Origin: Streptococcus sp. oral taxon 056 str. F0418
GTDB taxonomy: Bacteria > Bacillota > Bacilli > Lactobacillales > Streptococcaceae
Assembly (NCBI RefSeq): GCF_000220065.1
Contig: NZ_AFQU01000001.1
Coordinates: 496,001-560,000 of the forward strand
Reading direction: 5' to 3'
Length of the DNA: 64,000 nucleotides
In this document: positions 30,663 to 40,291 of the stretch, piece after piece
How the letters are laid out: the number at the start of each line of letters is the position of its first letter
Position numbering within the stretch: position 1 is the first letter of the stretch
Program-made: the position numbers and the translations under genes
Notes under the pieces: generated by a model
The model's input: the letters and a program-made list of their open reading frames with translations, nothing else
Databases searched by the model: none
Told to the model about the DNA's origin: nothing

Positions 30663-31769
30663 TTATTTTCCTTTCCGCACAATACTTGATAGCATGCTAT
30701 CAGAAATCGTAATTTCATGATATTGAACTGTTGATGGATTCTGGTCATAAATCATAACTCTATTTTTAGATAAAACCTGACCTACAACAGCTGTATGACC
30801 ATATGTCGCATCTACTTTATAGCCAATACCAGCCGAGTAATCTGCACCACGTTTCCAGTTGATAATATCTCCAGACTTAACTTGAGAAGCTTTAGGATTA
30901 ATAATCGCTGTCCACCCGAAAGAAGCCCAATCATAGTCAGTACCAATATCCGCTGCTGCAATCTTCCCTGATCCTCGCAACATCGGTCCTCCTAATTGCT
31001 GAGCATAAAATGCTGGAACCATATAGCATTGACCACCCCACAAAGAAGTATTCAAGGTAGCATCCAAAATCGCTAACTTACCTCCACCTGGCCGTGCAGA
31101 AGAACCATAGCCTCTAGGTGGTTTAGGAGTTCCACCATGCTCATCAATATATTTATCTAGCGCTTCCATCACTTTAGCACGAGCCTTACCAGTACCTGAA
31201 GTATCAGTATAGTAGACACCTGCTCCAGCTGGTAACGTCCCATTCTTATATTCCTCAGCACGTTTATCCAGTATCTGCAAAGTCGAATTACCTAAACGCT
31301 CAATTTGATGCTCTCTAAAATCCTTAAAAGCCCTTTCTGGTGGCCAATTTCTTCCCTGATTCGGATCATTATCCACACAACCATAGCCCCAGATATTGGC
31401 TTCTGGATAATCCTTTGCTACTCCAGCCGTACCATAAGAGCTTTCCATTTGAGCAAAAGCAACTAAGACACGTACATCAATACCACTTTGAGCTTGCGCC
31501 TTCAAAAAGGCTTCTCCACTTGCTCGACCAACAGGCTCATATCCCTGGCTCTTGATAAAACCATCAATCTGCTTAGCTGTAATACCGTAGCGTTGTGCTA
31601 AAAAATGATGAGTGTAAGCATCCTTTCCACTCCAATGCTCCACATACACCACACCATTCACATTAGATTCCGCAGAAGCACTACCAGAAGAGGCTGCCAT
31701 AGCTAATACCAAAATAAGAATGACTGGAATGAATAAAATAACTGCACATCCAATTCCTATTTTTTTCAT
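30663..31769 (-). CDS. bifunctional peptidoglycan hydrolase (glucosaminidase + CHAP), Tn916 Orf14-like
   Basis: A 368-residue protein with an N-terminal membrane segment (about 5-27), a glucosaminidase/lysozyme-like domain (AFAQMESSYGTAGVAKDYPE, about 105-190), and a CHAP amidase/endopeptidase domain. The CHAP domain has cysteine in WGGQCYMVP (about residue 248) and histidine in YGHTAVVGQV (about 328). It locally opens the wall for the transfer channel, as CwlT does in ICEBs1. Its start overlaps the VirB6 gene stop by four bases. Confidence 0.9.
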   Translation of the reverse strand: MKKIGIGCAVILFIPVILILVLAMAASSGSASAESNVNGVVYVEHWSGKDAYTHHFLAQRYGITAKQIDGFIKSQGYEPVGRASGEAFLKAQAQSGIDVRVLVAFAQMESSYGTAGVAKDYPEANIWGYGCVDNDPNQGRNWPPERAFKDFREHQIERLGNSTLQILDKRAEEYKNGTLPAGAGVYYTDTSGTGKARAKVMEALDKYIDEHGGTPKPPRGYGSSARPGGGKLAILDATLNTSLWGGQCYMVPAFYAQQLGGPMLRGSGKIAAADIGTDYDWASFGWTAIINPKASQVKSGDIINWKRGADYSAGIGYKVDATYGHTAVVGQVLSKNRVMIYDQNPSTVQYHEITISDSMLSSIVRKGK

Positions 31770-33901
31770 ACTTCACCTCTCAATTCTGCCAATTTCTTCT
31801 TGATAGATTCCTCTCTTTGCATATTAGCTCGTAAACGTTGCTCTTTTCTTCTAGAGCTGTTAAAGCCTCGAACAAAAGCATTTGAACCTTGTCCCTCAAA
31901 ATATGACTGCTCATTCCGATATACTTCTAATTGTTCCTGTAAACGATCTGCCCTTTTCTCTTGTCGCTTAGTAAGCGGACGAGGTTTCTTTTCTACTATT
32001 GATTCTGATTCAAAAGAAGGTTCTTGCTTATACTGAATCTGCTCACCCTCATGAGGCAATTCCTCTTGAATAGGCAAATTCTGATCGAATCTCACCTCTT
32101 CTTGAATTGGTGAATACTGTTCAAATTGTACTTCTCCTTCCTGAATCAAAGGCGAGTCAATAGATAAATCATTTTCGTGATAAGGGTCTAACATTAAAGA
32201 ATCAGCCTCAAAATCTATTTGCGGTTCTTCATAAGAAGAAGGTTCAAACGACTGATAAGTAGGCTTTAAATTCGTTCCACTATCGAAATTTTGCAATTCT
32301 TCATTTTTCTTAAATTCTGGAGATTCAAAGTCATAATCAAGGCTTTCTTGATTTTCAAATGATGGCTTCTCTGTCATCACGTCTTGTTTAAAGTTATCTG
32401 GTAAATCTTGTGTCACGGCATCTTCTTTCACTAATTCATCTTCCATCGAAAATGTGACATCTTTCATCATAGCCATATCTTTCACGCTATCTACCGCATC
32501 ATCCCGATAGTCACGTATACCATTTACAAGACCGCCCGAAAGTAAACCTGCTGAATAAAGAGTAAAATCTCCCATACGCTGTGCCATCTCAAAAGCATTT
32601 TGACGCATTTCTTCAGACGGCATATTAAATCGATTACCAAAAGTATCAATCGCCATACTAGCTTGATGACCAAAAATCAAATTGATCAATGTAGCTTTAA
32701 ATTTCCACAAACCAACATAGACCATACAAGACACTGCTACACTTAATAACAAGCTAAAACCTTCAGAAAAACTCTCTAAAAAAGCCATCTTAGATAAAAT
32801 TGCAACGGCTGGTTCTGCTATAACAATCGAAATCATTCGCTCAATCAAAAATACTGCTAACAACAGAGCCGAAATAGAGGATGGCAAAACAGAGCCTATC
32901 ATGATCGTTTTAACCAAACCAAAAATCACATGTTGAAAATTTGGCACGAATGATAATAACAAGGCTAACGGCACTAAGAACATCAAGCCTAAAACAACTA
33001 CTTGAGCTAATAGACTAAGAAGTTGCACAAATAGAATTGGTAAAGCCAAAATAAAGGCCTTGATTATCATAAACAAAATATAAAAGATTCTAGCGGGCAC
33101 ATAATCTAAAACAGCTGAGTTCCAGCGATTTCTTTCTTCTCCAGAATCAGCATTATGTCCATACCATTCTAATTTGTCTGTCCTCACTTTCGACTTAGAT
33201 GGCTTAAAAGAATCTCCTTCTTTCTTACCTAAAATTTCCGAATCATCATAAGTTTCTAACTTCCCAGACTGACTATTCTTAAATTGACCATCGACTCGAC
33301 CTGTATTTACAAAGAGATAAGCTCGATAGGAAGTATCTGCCACGTAAGTCTTTGAAAAGTCCTGATCAACCGAAATACTTTGACCATTGACTTCTACTTT
33401 GACACTTGAAATCAGCGAAACCGTCTCCTTGGAAAAATCCCGAATACCTTTCAAAACGTAAACACCGCCACCAGTAGACCCCACAACTCCAAAATAAGCA
33501 AAAGCAATCGTTACAACTGCTAAGAAATGAAAAAGCTTTTGAGCAAAACGACCAGGTTGCGCTAAATATTGGTAAAGCAAGTAAAGTAGCGAAAGAGTGA
33601 TTAAAAAGTAAACTACTGAAAATCCGTCTTTACCAGACATGAAGTTAGTCCACATACTTTTTGTAGCTTTATAAACAGAAGATTCATAAGTCCCAACCAA
33701 ATCAATCGACTCTAAAAGCTGCATTAAGATAGAAAAGAATCCAACAATCATATTCAAAATGAAAAATGGAATGTTGACAAAAATATCATTGATAACAGCA
33801 TAAATACCATGATCTAAACTACCTGTCGGCTCCATATATGATTTCAAAGAGAAGATATCAACGCCAGAAATTTTACTATACATTTCTTGTAAACTTTTCA
33901 T
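31766..33901 (-). CDS. VirB6-like conjugation membrane protein, Tn916 Orf15-like
   Basis: A 711-residue protein with about seven membrane segments in the first 450 residues (FFILNMIVGFFSILMQ, FLITLSLLYLLYQYL, ILFMIIKAFILALPILFVQ and later pairs). A long cytoplasmic C-terminal tail (about 470-711) is rich in Glu, Gln, Pro and Ser and ends in a basic coiled coil (KRQEKRADRLQEQ). This is the architecture of the Orf15/TcpH inner-membrane channel component. It lies between VirB4 and the hydrolase, as in Tn916. Confidence 0.88.
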   Translation of the reverse strand: MKSLQEMYSKISGVDIFSLKSYMEPTGSLDHGIYAVINDIFVNIPFFILNMIVGFFSILMQLLESIDLVGTYESSVYKATKSMWTNFMSGKDGFSVVYFLITLSLLYLLYQYLAQPGRFAQKLFHFLAVVTIAFAYFGVVGSTGGGVYVLKGIRDFSKETVSLISSVKVEVNGQSISVDQDFSKTYVADTSYRAYLFVNTGRVDGQFKNSQSGKLETYDDSEILGKKEGDSFKPSKSKVRTDKLEWYGHNADSGEERNRWNSAVLDYVPARIFYILFMIIKAFILALPILFVQLLSLLAQVVVLGLMFLVPLALLLSFVPNFQHVIFGLVKTIMIGSVLPSSISALLLAVFLIERMISIVIAEPAVAILSKMAFLESFSEGFSLLLSVAVSCMVYVGLWKFKATLINLIFGHQASMAIDTFGNRFNMPSEEMRQNAFEMAQRMGDFTLYSAGLLSGGLVNGIRDYRDDAVDSVKDMAMMKDVTFSMEDELVKEDAVTQDLPDNFKQDVMTEKPSFENQESLDYDFESPEFKKNEELQNFDSGTNLKPTYQSFEPSSYEEPQIDFEADSLMLDPYHENDLSIDSPLIQEGEVQFEQYSPIQEEVRFDQNLPIQEELPHEGEQIQYKQEPSFESESIVEKKPRPLTKRQEKRADRLQEQLEVYRNEQSYFEGQGSNAFVRGFNSSRRKEQRLRANMQREESIKKKLAELRGEV

Positions 33902-33912
33902 ATCTCTCCCTC

Positions 33913-36426
33913 CTATGAAGCGTATTTGTTTTCTAAATTACTTGAAACAGTTGATTTCATTGGTTTAAGTAGAGTATCAATATCTGTATGAACCGTATGA
34001 ACGCTAATCATATTTAAATTACCATAGACATCTTTATAGAGACACTGACCCGAAATCATATTAGAAAGCCATTCCATATTACCTTCATTAACTTCTAAAC
34101 CAACATGTCGAAGGATTTCTTCTCGTTCCACTTCGTTATTAAAAGCGAATAAAGTTCCAAAGCCCGTTGCGTCATCTTCACTTTTAGCATCATTTACGGA
34201 CTGTGTAATCAGTCCTAAGATATTGCTATAGTGACGACCAATACGCTTCATATTCTCGATGATAGCTCGACCCTCAACACTTTCCATCAAGATCCAAGCC
34301 TCATCAAACAATTCAATCGTATCTTCATACTGATCTCGCTCCCCAAAACGGGTGCAAAAAGCTCCTAAAGCAAACATAAGAGCAATCGAATTTCTTTGAT
34401 GATCACTCATCTTGATTTCTTGCTTGTCTTGACTAGATTTTGGCAAAGCCAGGTCTGAAACCTCTAAAATCGTTACACGTTTATCATACGAAAGACCTTG
34501 AACATCCCCATCTGAAAATGCAAGCTCTAAAATAGAGTTCTTAATTACCGAAGCTAAATAGCGTCCCAAAGAAGCAATCTCTTTTTCTTCACTATTGACC
34601 ATAATTTCAATAATCTGATTAAAACCGACAACCTCACCATTCAATCTACGATTGACAACTAAATCAACTGTTTCTCCAATTGCAGTCTCTTGATCTAAAG
34701 TCACATCTTTATCATTCAGCAAATAGCTAAGGATATTCTTAGCTGTACTAATAGCATCATTCTTAGCCAAAATCACAATCGGATCTAGTACACCTTTGTT
34801 AGATTCATCTGTACTATCCAACGTCACAAAATTAAATTGCTCAATTTGTTTCTTTCGTTTTGGATAACGCTTGGCAAATTCTGGATCATTAATCTTTGCT
34901 TCATAGTGCTTGCGAATTGCTCTTTTCGGATCAATATAAAGCAATTTAGTATTTTCCATCGATGTCAATAGAAATATCAACTGACCCAAATAAGATTTCC
35001 CTTCACCCGTCGCACCCGTAATGATAAAATGAGGATTCTTTGTCTGTTTGCCCTCAATCTCTTCTTTGTTTCCCACAGTCGCATTAAACAATACGATATT
35101 TCGAGACCCTCTAACCGCCTCACCAATCGAATCCCAACGTGTAAATTTATTATCAACACGACCAATATAATGACCAATCCTATTCCCTGAAAAAGTAGTG
35201 GTAAACGGCATGAGTTCCGCAAAACCTTTGCCAATCACTAAGTGATTCCACTTCCTGGTCGTGTTATCTAAATCCCTTCCATATAGTAGAGATTGAAAAA
35301 GATAAGGAGTATCTTGACTTGCTTCATGAACTTCTACTTTCATATCTCCAAACGTATTCAGAATCATTTGTCTTCGTTGTCTCAACTGAGTTAGACTAGA
35401 CCCTGCAACTATAAAATACGAACCAAACTCAATCAAATCTTGATTACCACCTACCTGCTTCATCAAATCCTTCAAAGACTGATTCCCAAGAATAATTTCG
35501 TTCTGTTGCGTCGTATTGGTTGAATGAGCTTCTTTCATAATATTCAAGTAACGAATATTCGAACGTCCCATCGTACCTTTTATCGAATTACTATCAATAA
35601 ATTCACACTTAATATTTAATCCCACAGGAAAGTTAAAGCGTTGAGCAATTTCACCCAAATGAAAACTATTGATAATTGTAGGAGTTTTTCCAACTGGTAA
35701 GATAGACAAAAAAGAAGAGCCATACGGACTCTCCAATTTCAAAAAACCACCCGCTAAACTACGAATCAATGTATCTGTCACATTGTATTTTGATCGATTA
35801 GCAATTACTTCTTCCTTAAAATGAGGAATATAGCGCAAAAATTGCATACGTTGATAATAAAACATAGCTTCATCTGTCAAGCGTTTCCCTCGAAAACTTC
35901 TCAACGATTGATAAATCGAAGCCTCTTGTTCTTCATAGGTTTGATACCAATTATCTTTTAAAGCTATTTCATATCCAAAACCATGTGCAACAGACTTTGA
36001 TACGCTATCTAGCTTATCTAAAACCAACTGCTGCAAACTTCTATTTGCTCCATTCTTACTCAATCTGACACCAATCAACCAATCATATTGATAAGGTATC
36101 TCCATCTCATCAGTCAACTTCTCAACAGTCTCATTCAAAGAATCCAGACCAATTTCTAAACTATCTTCTGCTAAAGCCTCGCTAAAATCTCTCATCTTTT
36201 CCTCAAGCAAAAAATCTTTCGGAATCAATGCCAATTCAAAATTCTTATTTAAAGATAATTTTTTAATTAATTTCTCCACATTCTGCTTATGTTTAGACTT
36301 TGTGTTATCATCCGTTATCGTAATTGGAATAGCTGGAATACGATAAAAAGCCATTACATAACCATCCTTGCGCAACATCAAATTTTCATAAGTTGCTGCA
36401 ACAGGATATTCTAAAATATTAGCCAT
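33913..36426 (-). CDS. VirB4-like conjugation ATPase, Tn916 Orf16-like
   Basis: An 837-residue ATPase with Walker A GATGEGKSYLG (about 476), Walker B region TIELFDEAWILME (about 705), and the later arginine/glutamine motifs (ILGLITQSVNDA). The N-terminal third is the VirB4 adaptor domain. It powers assembly of the transfer channel and substrate passage. It is the normal length for Tn916 Orf16 relatives and is followed 11 bp later by the VirB6 gene. Confidence 0.95.
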   Translation of the reverse strand: MANILEYPVAATYENLMLRKDGYVMAFYRIPAIPITITDDNTKSKHKQNVEKLIKKLSLNKNFELALIPKDFLLEEKMRDFSEALAEDSLEIGLDSLNETVEKLTDEMEIPYQYDWLIGVRLSKNGANRSLQQLVLDKLDSVSKSVAHGFGYEIALKDNWYQTYEEQEASIYQSLRSFRGKRLTDEAMFYYQRMQFLRYIPHFKEEVIANRSKYNVTDTLIRSLAGGFLKLESPYGSSFLSILPVGKTPTIINSFHLGEIAQRFNFPVGLNIKCEFIDSNSIKGTMGRSNIRYLNIMKEAHSTNTTQQNEIILGNQSLKDLMKQVGGNQDLIEFGSYFIVAGSSLTQLRQRRQMILNTFGDMKVEVHEASQDTPYLFQSLLYGRDLDNTTRKWNHLVIGKGFAELMPFTTTFSGNRIGHYIGRVDNKFTRWDSIGEAVRGSRNIVLFNATVGNKEEIEGKQTKNPHFIITGATGEGKSYLGQLIFLLTSMENTKLLYIDPKRAIRKHYEAKINDPEFAKRYPKRKKQIEQFNFVTLDSTDESNKGVLDPIVILAKNDAISTAKNILSYLLNDKDVTLDQETAIGETVDLVVNRRLNGEVVGFNQIIEIMVNSEEKEIASLGRYLASVIKNSILELAFSDGDVQGLSYDKRVTILEVSDLALPKSSQDKQEIKMSDHQRNSIALMFALGAFCTRFGERDQYEDTIELFDEAWILMESVEGRAIIENMKRIGRHYSNILGLITQSVNDAKSEDDATGFGTLFAFNNEVEREEILRHVGLEVNEGNMEWLSNMISGQCLYKDVYGNLNMISVHTVHTDIDTLLKPMKSTVSSNLENKYAS

Positions 36427-36492
36427 CTTTCCCTCTCTTTTTTTTTATTTTTATGGAGCGTTTTACGCTCTATATCATAATAGGCTTTGACA

Positions 36493-36618
36493 CCTATTAC
36501 AATTTAGTTGGTTCAAAGACCAATTCTTCAAAAGTATCTATCCTAGACTCCTGATAAATAGCTTTTTTATTCAAAACAAAAGCAAAGAAATAACGTATAT
36601 AATCCGATAGAAATACAT
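36493..36618 (-). CDS. very small protein between tcpE and virB4 (41 aa)
   Basis: The ATG directly abuts the tcpE stop (TGAATG), with an AAGGG site at good spacing inside the end of tcpE. The frame encodes 41 residues (MNVFLSDYIRYFFAFVLNKK, then an acidic tail ending FEPTKL). The tight coupling suggests a real small component of the transfer module. No family recognised. A GAGCG/CGCTC hairpin follows before virB4. Confidence 0.55.
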
Positions 36619-36909
36619 TCATTTTTTCCCTTGTGGCTCATACTCAGAATAGAATTTTGCTAACCGTGTTGGTAGATACCAATACAATGTTAAAGAAATT
36701 GAACTAATCCGATACAGAAAAGCCATAACTGAAGAAAAAACGGTCATCATCAAGATAAATGTGATAATTCCCACTACAAAATAAGAAAGCTGAATAGGAA
36801 CTGAAAAACTCCAGATTGTTTTTTCTCCATGCTTTGTTTTGACCCTTATCTCTTGAATCCAGTAAGGAGCATTTAACCCTCTGGCATAATCATAGATAAA
36901 ATCATTCAT
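36619..36909 (-). CDS. TcpE family conjugal transfer membrane protein
   Basis: A 96-residue protein with two adjacent membrane helices (about 40-75) and the TcpE-type start MNDFIYDYARGLNAPYWIQE. TcpE proteins are essential small membrane parts of Tn916/pCW3-type transfer. A GTG three codons earlier overlaps the upstream stop and is an alternative start. Confidence 0.85.
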   Translation of the reverse strand: MNDFIYDYARGLNAPYWIQEIRVKTKHGEKTIWSFSVPIQLSYFVVGIITFILMMTVFSSVMAFLYRISSISLTLYWYLPTRLAKFYSEYEPQGKK

Positions 36910-36914
36910 GACTA

Positions 36915-37139
36915 TCACCCATTATTAAAGCCAAAGAAACCTAGTACTTTCCATACAACTTCCGTCACAACTCCTTGCTTACCTGTCGCAAAAGCAACAA
37001 TCAATGTATAGAGAACAAGAATACCTAAAATCTCCATCCATTTACTATCCCGCCACTTTTTCATCAATAGCACAATTCCCATAAATGAAACAACTGTGAC
37101 AAGGTCACTTCCCATAAATTCTTTTAAACCACTAAACAT
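36915..37139 (-). CDS. TcpD-like small conjugation membrane protein
   Basis: A 74-residue protein with two hydrophobic helices (VTVVSFMGIVLLM and WMEILGILVLYTLIVAFATG) separated by a basic turn. Position between TcpC and TcpE matches the TcpD-family membrane proteins. It has a GGAGG ribosome site and is 12 bp from the preceding gene. Confidence 0.75.
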   Translation of the reverse strand: MFSGLKEFMGSDLVTVVSFMGIVLLMKKWRDSKWMEILGILVLYTLIVAFATGKQGVVTEVVWKVLGFFGFNNG

Positions 37140-37151
37140 TTTTTTCCTCCA

Positions 37152-38123
37152 TTAATTCTTATAATATTGATAAAATTCATCTACATACCAACCACTACTT
37201 TGTTTTGACAAATACAAGGTAAAGCGCTCAGTATGCACTGCCCCTGTTGAAATATTTTCAAAATCAACTGACACTTGTACAGCAGTCTTACCCTCTGTCT
37301 TGTAAAATACGGCTGAACTATCATTTACTGTCTGAACTTTATACTTTCCACCCATAAAAGCTGGTTTCTTCATCAACAATGTCAAATCTTTTTCTTCGCT
37401 CAAAGCATACTTTTCAAAGAAAATTGGTAAAAAATCTTTGAGCGATTTAACTGTCTTTTCATCTAATTTTTCTATATCGTTACTATTCAATATTTCAAAA
37501 GCTTTAGATTTTCCAAGCAAATCATCTTCCTTCACAAAATAAGGCGTACTGACAATCGCAAGCAAACCATCATTCATTTTAAAAGGTATAGCTAAAACCG
37601 ATATTTCTGTTACCTTATTTTCTCCTTCTCCAGATTCATATTGCACCTTAACTTTCGCAACTTTATAATCGACATATTCTTCTATTGCAATCAATCCTTG
37701 GCTTAACAAAGTTCGTGGTGCTTTCAACTCATCACGATAAGAATTAGTATTAAACGAATAATAATTTTCCAAATCTTTCAATCTAGTAGCTGAACCTTCT
37801 GAAGTATAATTGATATACGTACGAATAAAACCAGCCATATATTGTCTAACCTTAGAAACATCTAATGTCTGCTGTTTATTTGGAATATCAACAATTGTAC
37901 TATCCAACTTTTTGACTTGAGCCTTCAGGCTATCTACTTGTGTTGACATACCAATAGATCTTAAAAGACCAAATAAACCAACCGAAAAGAATACTATCAA
38001 TAGGCCATAAGCAACAACATTAACCGTGCTAGATTTCACCTGTTTTACTTTCGGTAGTTTCTTTACTTCTTTTTTTCTCGAAAAGCGAGATAAATAACTT
38101 TTGATACTTTTAATAATCTTCAC
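37152..38123 (-). CDS. TcpC family conjugal transfer protein, Tn916 Orf13-like
   Basis: A 323-residue bitopic protein. It has a basic N-terminal cytoplasmic region (about 30 residues), a membrane helix at about 35-52 (VVAYGLLIVFFSVGLFGLL), a coiled linker, and two NTF2-like extracellular domains ending in FTLYLSKQSSGWYVDEFYQY. TcpC recruits the hydrolase and other parts to the transfer complex (VirB8-like role). It is the first gene of the core channel cluster. Confidence 0.9.
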   Translation of the reverse strand: MKIIKSIKSYLSRFSRKKEVKKLPKVKQVKSSTVNVVAYGLLIVFFSVGLFGLLRSIGMSTQVDSLKAQVKKLDSTIVDIPNKQQTLDVSKVRQYMAGFIRTYINYTSEGSATRLKDLENYYSFNTNSYRDELKAPRTLLSQGLIAIEEYVDYKVAKVKVQYESGEGENKVTEISVLAIPFKMNDGLLAIVSTPYFVKEDDLLGKSKAFEILNSNDIEKLDEKTVKSLKDFLPIFFEKYALSEEKDLTLLMKKPAFMGGKYKVQTVNDSSAVFYKTEGKTAVQVSVDFENISTGAVHTERFTLYLSKQSSGWYVDEFYQYYKN

Positions 38124-38183
38124 CTATTCAATCCTTTCTTTTAAATTTGTCTATTACAATAGACATTTCAAAAATTGGCTGTT

Positions 38184-38663
38184 CTAATAGACATAATCAA
38201 CGTCTACATAAAAGCCCCGTGATGTATTCAGCACCACCCCCTTATCAATATAAACTTGTACAAAAGTAACCCAATTAGTAACTTGGTAGAAAAAATCAAT
38301 AACTAAATCCATTTCCCTACCTCTCATTAACCTTTTCATCAGTTCTTTTTCATCTTTCGTAGAAAAAATATAATGTGATTTCATAATTTCAAGTACTGAT
38401 TTATGTCTCTCAAGCAAATGCCTGACAACAAAATCATCACCATCATATAGTTCTAATATGACCTTCTTTAAAAGATAAGCTTCTTCCAAAGAAAGAATCG
38501 TATCAATTTCCCAATCAGAAAAGCCACAAATAAAAAAGGATTCATCGTTGAACCCTCTTTCACTCATTCGTTGTCTAATCTGATCTTCAGAAAATTTCAT
38601 CAAATCCAGTTCACATAACAATCTGGATTGACCGTCTTCATACACTCGTATATTTGCAAGCAT
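38184..38663 (-). CDS. ArdA-like protein (possible DNA-mimic antirestriction)
   Basis: A 159-residue acidic protein. By eye its C-terminal part (WVTFVQVYIDKGVVLNTSRG) follows the pattern of the end of Tn916 ArdA, and the length is close to ArdA's 166. The middle resembles the ArdA helical part (SDWEIDTILSLEEAYLLKK). ArdA mimics DNA and blocks type I restriction and methylation. The similarity is weak and needs a profile search. Confidence 0.45.
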   Translation of the reverse strand: MLANIRVYEDGQSRLLCELDLMKFSEDQIRQRMSERGFNDESFFICGFSDWEIDTILSLEEAYLLKKVILELYDGDDFVVRHLLERHKSVLEIMKSHYIFSTKDEKELMKRLMRGREMDLVIDFFYQVTNWVTFVQVYIDKGVVLNTSRGFYVDVDYVY

Positions 38664-38688
38664 CTTACTGTGTTCCTACTTCCTTTCA

Positions 38689-38922
38689 TCAATAATCCTC
38701 TACTTGCCTATTTAACTGCTCCAGATCCTCTACTGTAAAATAACCAAAGCCAATAAAAGCTGAACCCTGATATTCCACAACTTCAATCTGTTCTTCATAC
38801 GATCCCTGCAGACCTATTCTAGTTAGTTGACCAAAATAAAGAGGAAGACCAAACCAAGCCTTCCTTCCATTTTCTGGATTTCTAATTAAAACTTTTGAAC
38901 TACCCATATACTTACTTACCAT
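38689..38922 (-). CDS. small protein resembling the N-terminal domain of ArdA
   Basis: A 77-residue acidic protein. The stretch KAWFGLPLYFGQLTRIGL followed by YEEQIEVVEY and VEDLEQLNRQVEDY parallels the first domain of Tn916 ArdA (AWFTFPIDF, IGLNDEYEEYAIHDYE, IGELNRLWE). With the next gene it may represent a split or duplicated ArdA-like unit. Not proven. Confidence 0.45.
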   Translation of the reverse strand: MVSKYMGSSKVLIRNPENGRKAWFGLPLYFGQLTRIGLQGSYEEQIEVVEYQGSAFIGFGYFTVEDLEQLNRQVEDY

Positions 38923-38975
38923 TTCTTTTCTTCTAAAATATAAAAAACACTTATCACAAAAATGACAAGTGCCTT

Positions 38976-39578
38976 TTATTGGTTTTCAAACTCTGACAAC
39001 TCATTTTGGATTCTTTTTAAGATACTCTGAATCTCTTCAGTTTCTCTATATCCTTCAAAATTCGCTAATTGTTGCTCAAACCTATTAATAGCATTATACA
39101 ACTTAGGTAACTCAGTGTTATCTTTTAACTGCGCCAATTCTTGATTTTTCAATTTTAAATCAGCTAATTCTGAACTCAACTGTGCATTTTGTAAAACAAC
39201 TTCTTTCATCATATCCATTGTTTCCAAAATCTCTTTAGCACGAGTACTATTTTGATACAATTTCTCACGAGCCATTTTTTCAAACTTCATTTCATCAGAA
39301 ATATACTCTGTATCTTTCTTGATGGATTGATGTTCATTAGACAACCCACGATGTTCCTTAGATAATGAATCATGCTCTTTCGATAGTGCATCATATTCTT
39401 TCGATAATGCGTCATGCTCCTTAGATAATGCGTCATGCTCTTTCGATAACAACTTAAATTCTGATAATAGAATACTATTATCTCTAGACAACTTTACCAA
39501 AGTTCTAAGAACCGTTGCAGCAACAGTTACTATTCCCCCCAAAGTAACCCAATCCATAATAGAATATTCTCCTAACAT
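38976..39578 (-). CDS. membrane-anchored coiled-coil protein with seven-residue repeats
   Basis: A 200-residue protein with one N-terminal membrane helix (about 8-28), then a long coiled coil. Residues about 43-80 are perfect heptads of the form LSKEHDA / LSKEYDA / LSKEHDS / LSNEHQS, encoded by near-identical 21-bp DNA repeats (about 39345-39450) that can expand or contract. No enzymatic motif. It might tether or measure distance at the membrane. Function unknown. Confidence 0.75.
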   Translation of the reverse strand: MLGEYSIMDWVTLGGIVTVAATVLRTLVKLSRDNSILLSEFKLLSKEHDALSKEHDALSKEYDALSKEHDSLSKEHRGLSNEHQSIKKDTEYISDEMKFEKMAREKLYQNSTRAKEILETMDMMKEVVLQNAQLSSELADLKLKNQELAQLKDNTELPKLYNAINRFEQQLANFEGYRETEEIQSILKRIQNELSEFENQ

Positions 39579-39620
39579 TTTTCTCCTTTCTATATTATCA
39601 TAAATTCTACTGATTCACTA

Positions 39621-39863
39621 TCAACGATTTCCTAAAATTTCATTATGTAAGGCAATCATGTTTGCGAGACTGGGGCGATAACCATATTTCTTCAGACAAT
39701 CATAATAGCTCCAGTCAATAATCTCATAGTCACCTGCAGACCATTTTATTCCTAACACCCTCAACGGTTCAGCCTTAAAGGAAGATGTCGGAACTTTAAG
39801 ACGACTATTCCCGACAGGTAAACGCTGTAAAGCTTGATTCGGTATATTTTCAAATCTATCCAT
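39621..39863 (-). CDS. hypothetical protein of the element
   Basis: An 80-residue protein I do not recognise. It reads MDRFENIPNQALQRLPVGN and then WSAGDYEIIDWSYYDCLKKY, with many aromatics. I chose the ATG after GAAGG. A start ten codons earlier lies inside the previous gene. It belongs to the accessory run behind the relaxase. Confidence 0.6.
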   Translation of the reverse strand: MDRFENIPNQALQRLPVGNSRLKVPTSSFKAEPLRVLGIKWSAGDYEIIDWSYYDCLKKYGYRPSLANMIALHNEILGNR

Positions 39864-39874
39864 AGTTACCTTCT

Positions 39875-40213
39875 TTACACAAACACATGCCATTCTTTAT
39901 CTGCATATCCTAAGAAACTGTAAGAATCATTGATTCGTTCCTCAATTTCTTCTCTATTCGCTTCAATCCACTCTTCCAAACGTTCCTCTTCAAGAAGTTC
40001 TTGATACTCCTGGCTGGACAACATGTTAATAGTATCTATCAATAGTTCTTTACTATCATAAGACACATAATGATTGACCCACATATCATCTGGATTCCCA
40101 TTACCGTATTGTTCCACTTCCCAACCATCAAAATATTCATCTACTGCATCTTGAATAGATTCTGGCAAACTCAAAAATCCTTTACCATACAAATAATCAC
40201 TACAAATATCCAT
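39875..40213 (-). CDS. acidic hypothetical protein
   Basis: A 112-residue strongly acidic protein (about 30 Asp and Glu against few Lys and Arg). It has a helical Glu-rich part (EYQELLEEERLEEWIEANRE) and no known motif. Acidic small proteins in leading regions of conjugative elements are often DNA mimics that block restriction. That role is only a guess here. Confidence 0.6.
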   Translation of the reverse strand: MDICSDYLYGKGFLSLPESIQDAVDEYFDGWEVEQYGNGNPDDMWVNHYVSYDSKELLIDTINMLSSQEYQELLEEERLEEWIEANREEIEERINDSYSFLGYADKEWHVFV

Positions 40214-40291
40214 GTAGCTATTATAACTTACCTTTACTGCCTTTTTTCCTTTCTAAAAGAAAAAGAGTAGCCAAATCCTGACTACTCTACT

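Noticed and set aside
38960..39460. CRISPR-like short repeats in the coiled-coil gene
   Set aside because: The 21-bp units are contiguous and encode heptads, with no spacers. No CRISPR array was seen anywhere in the window.
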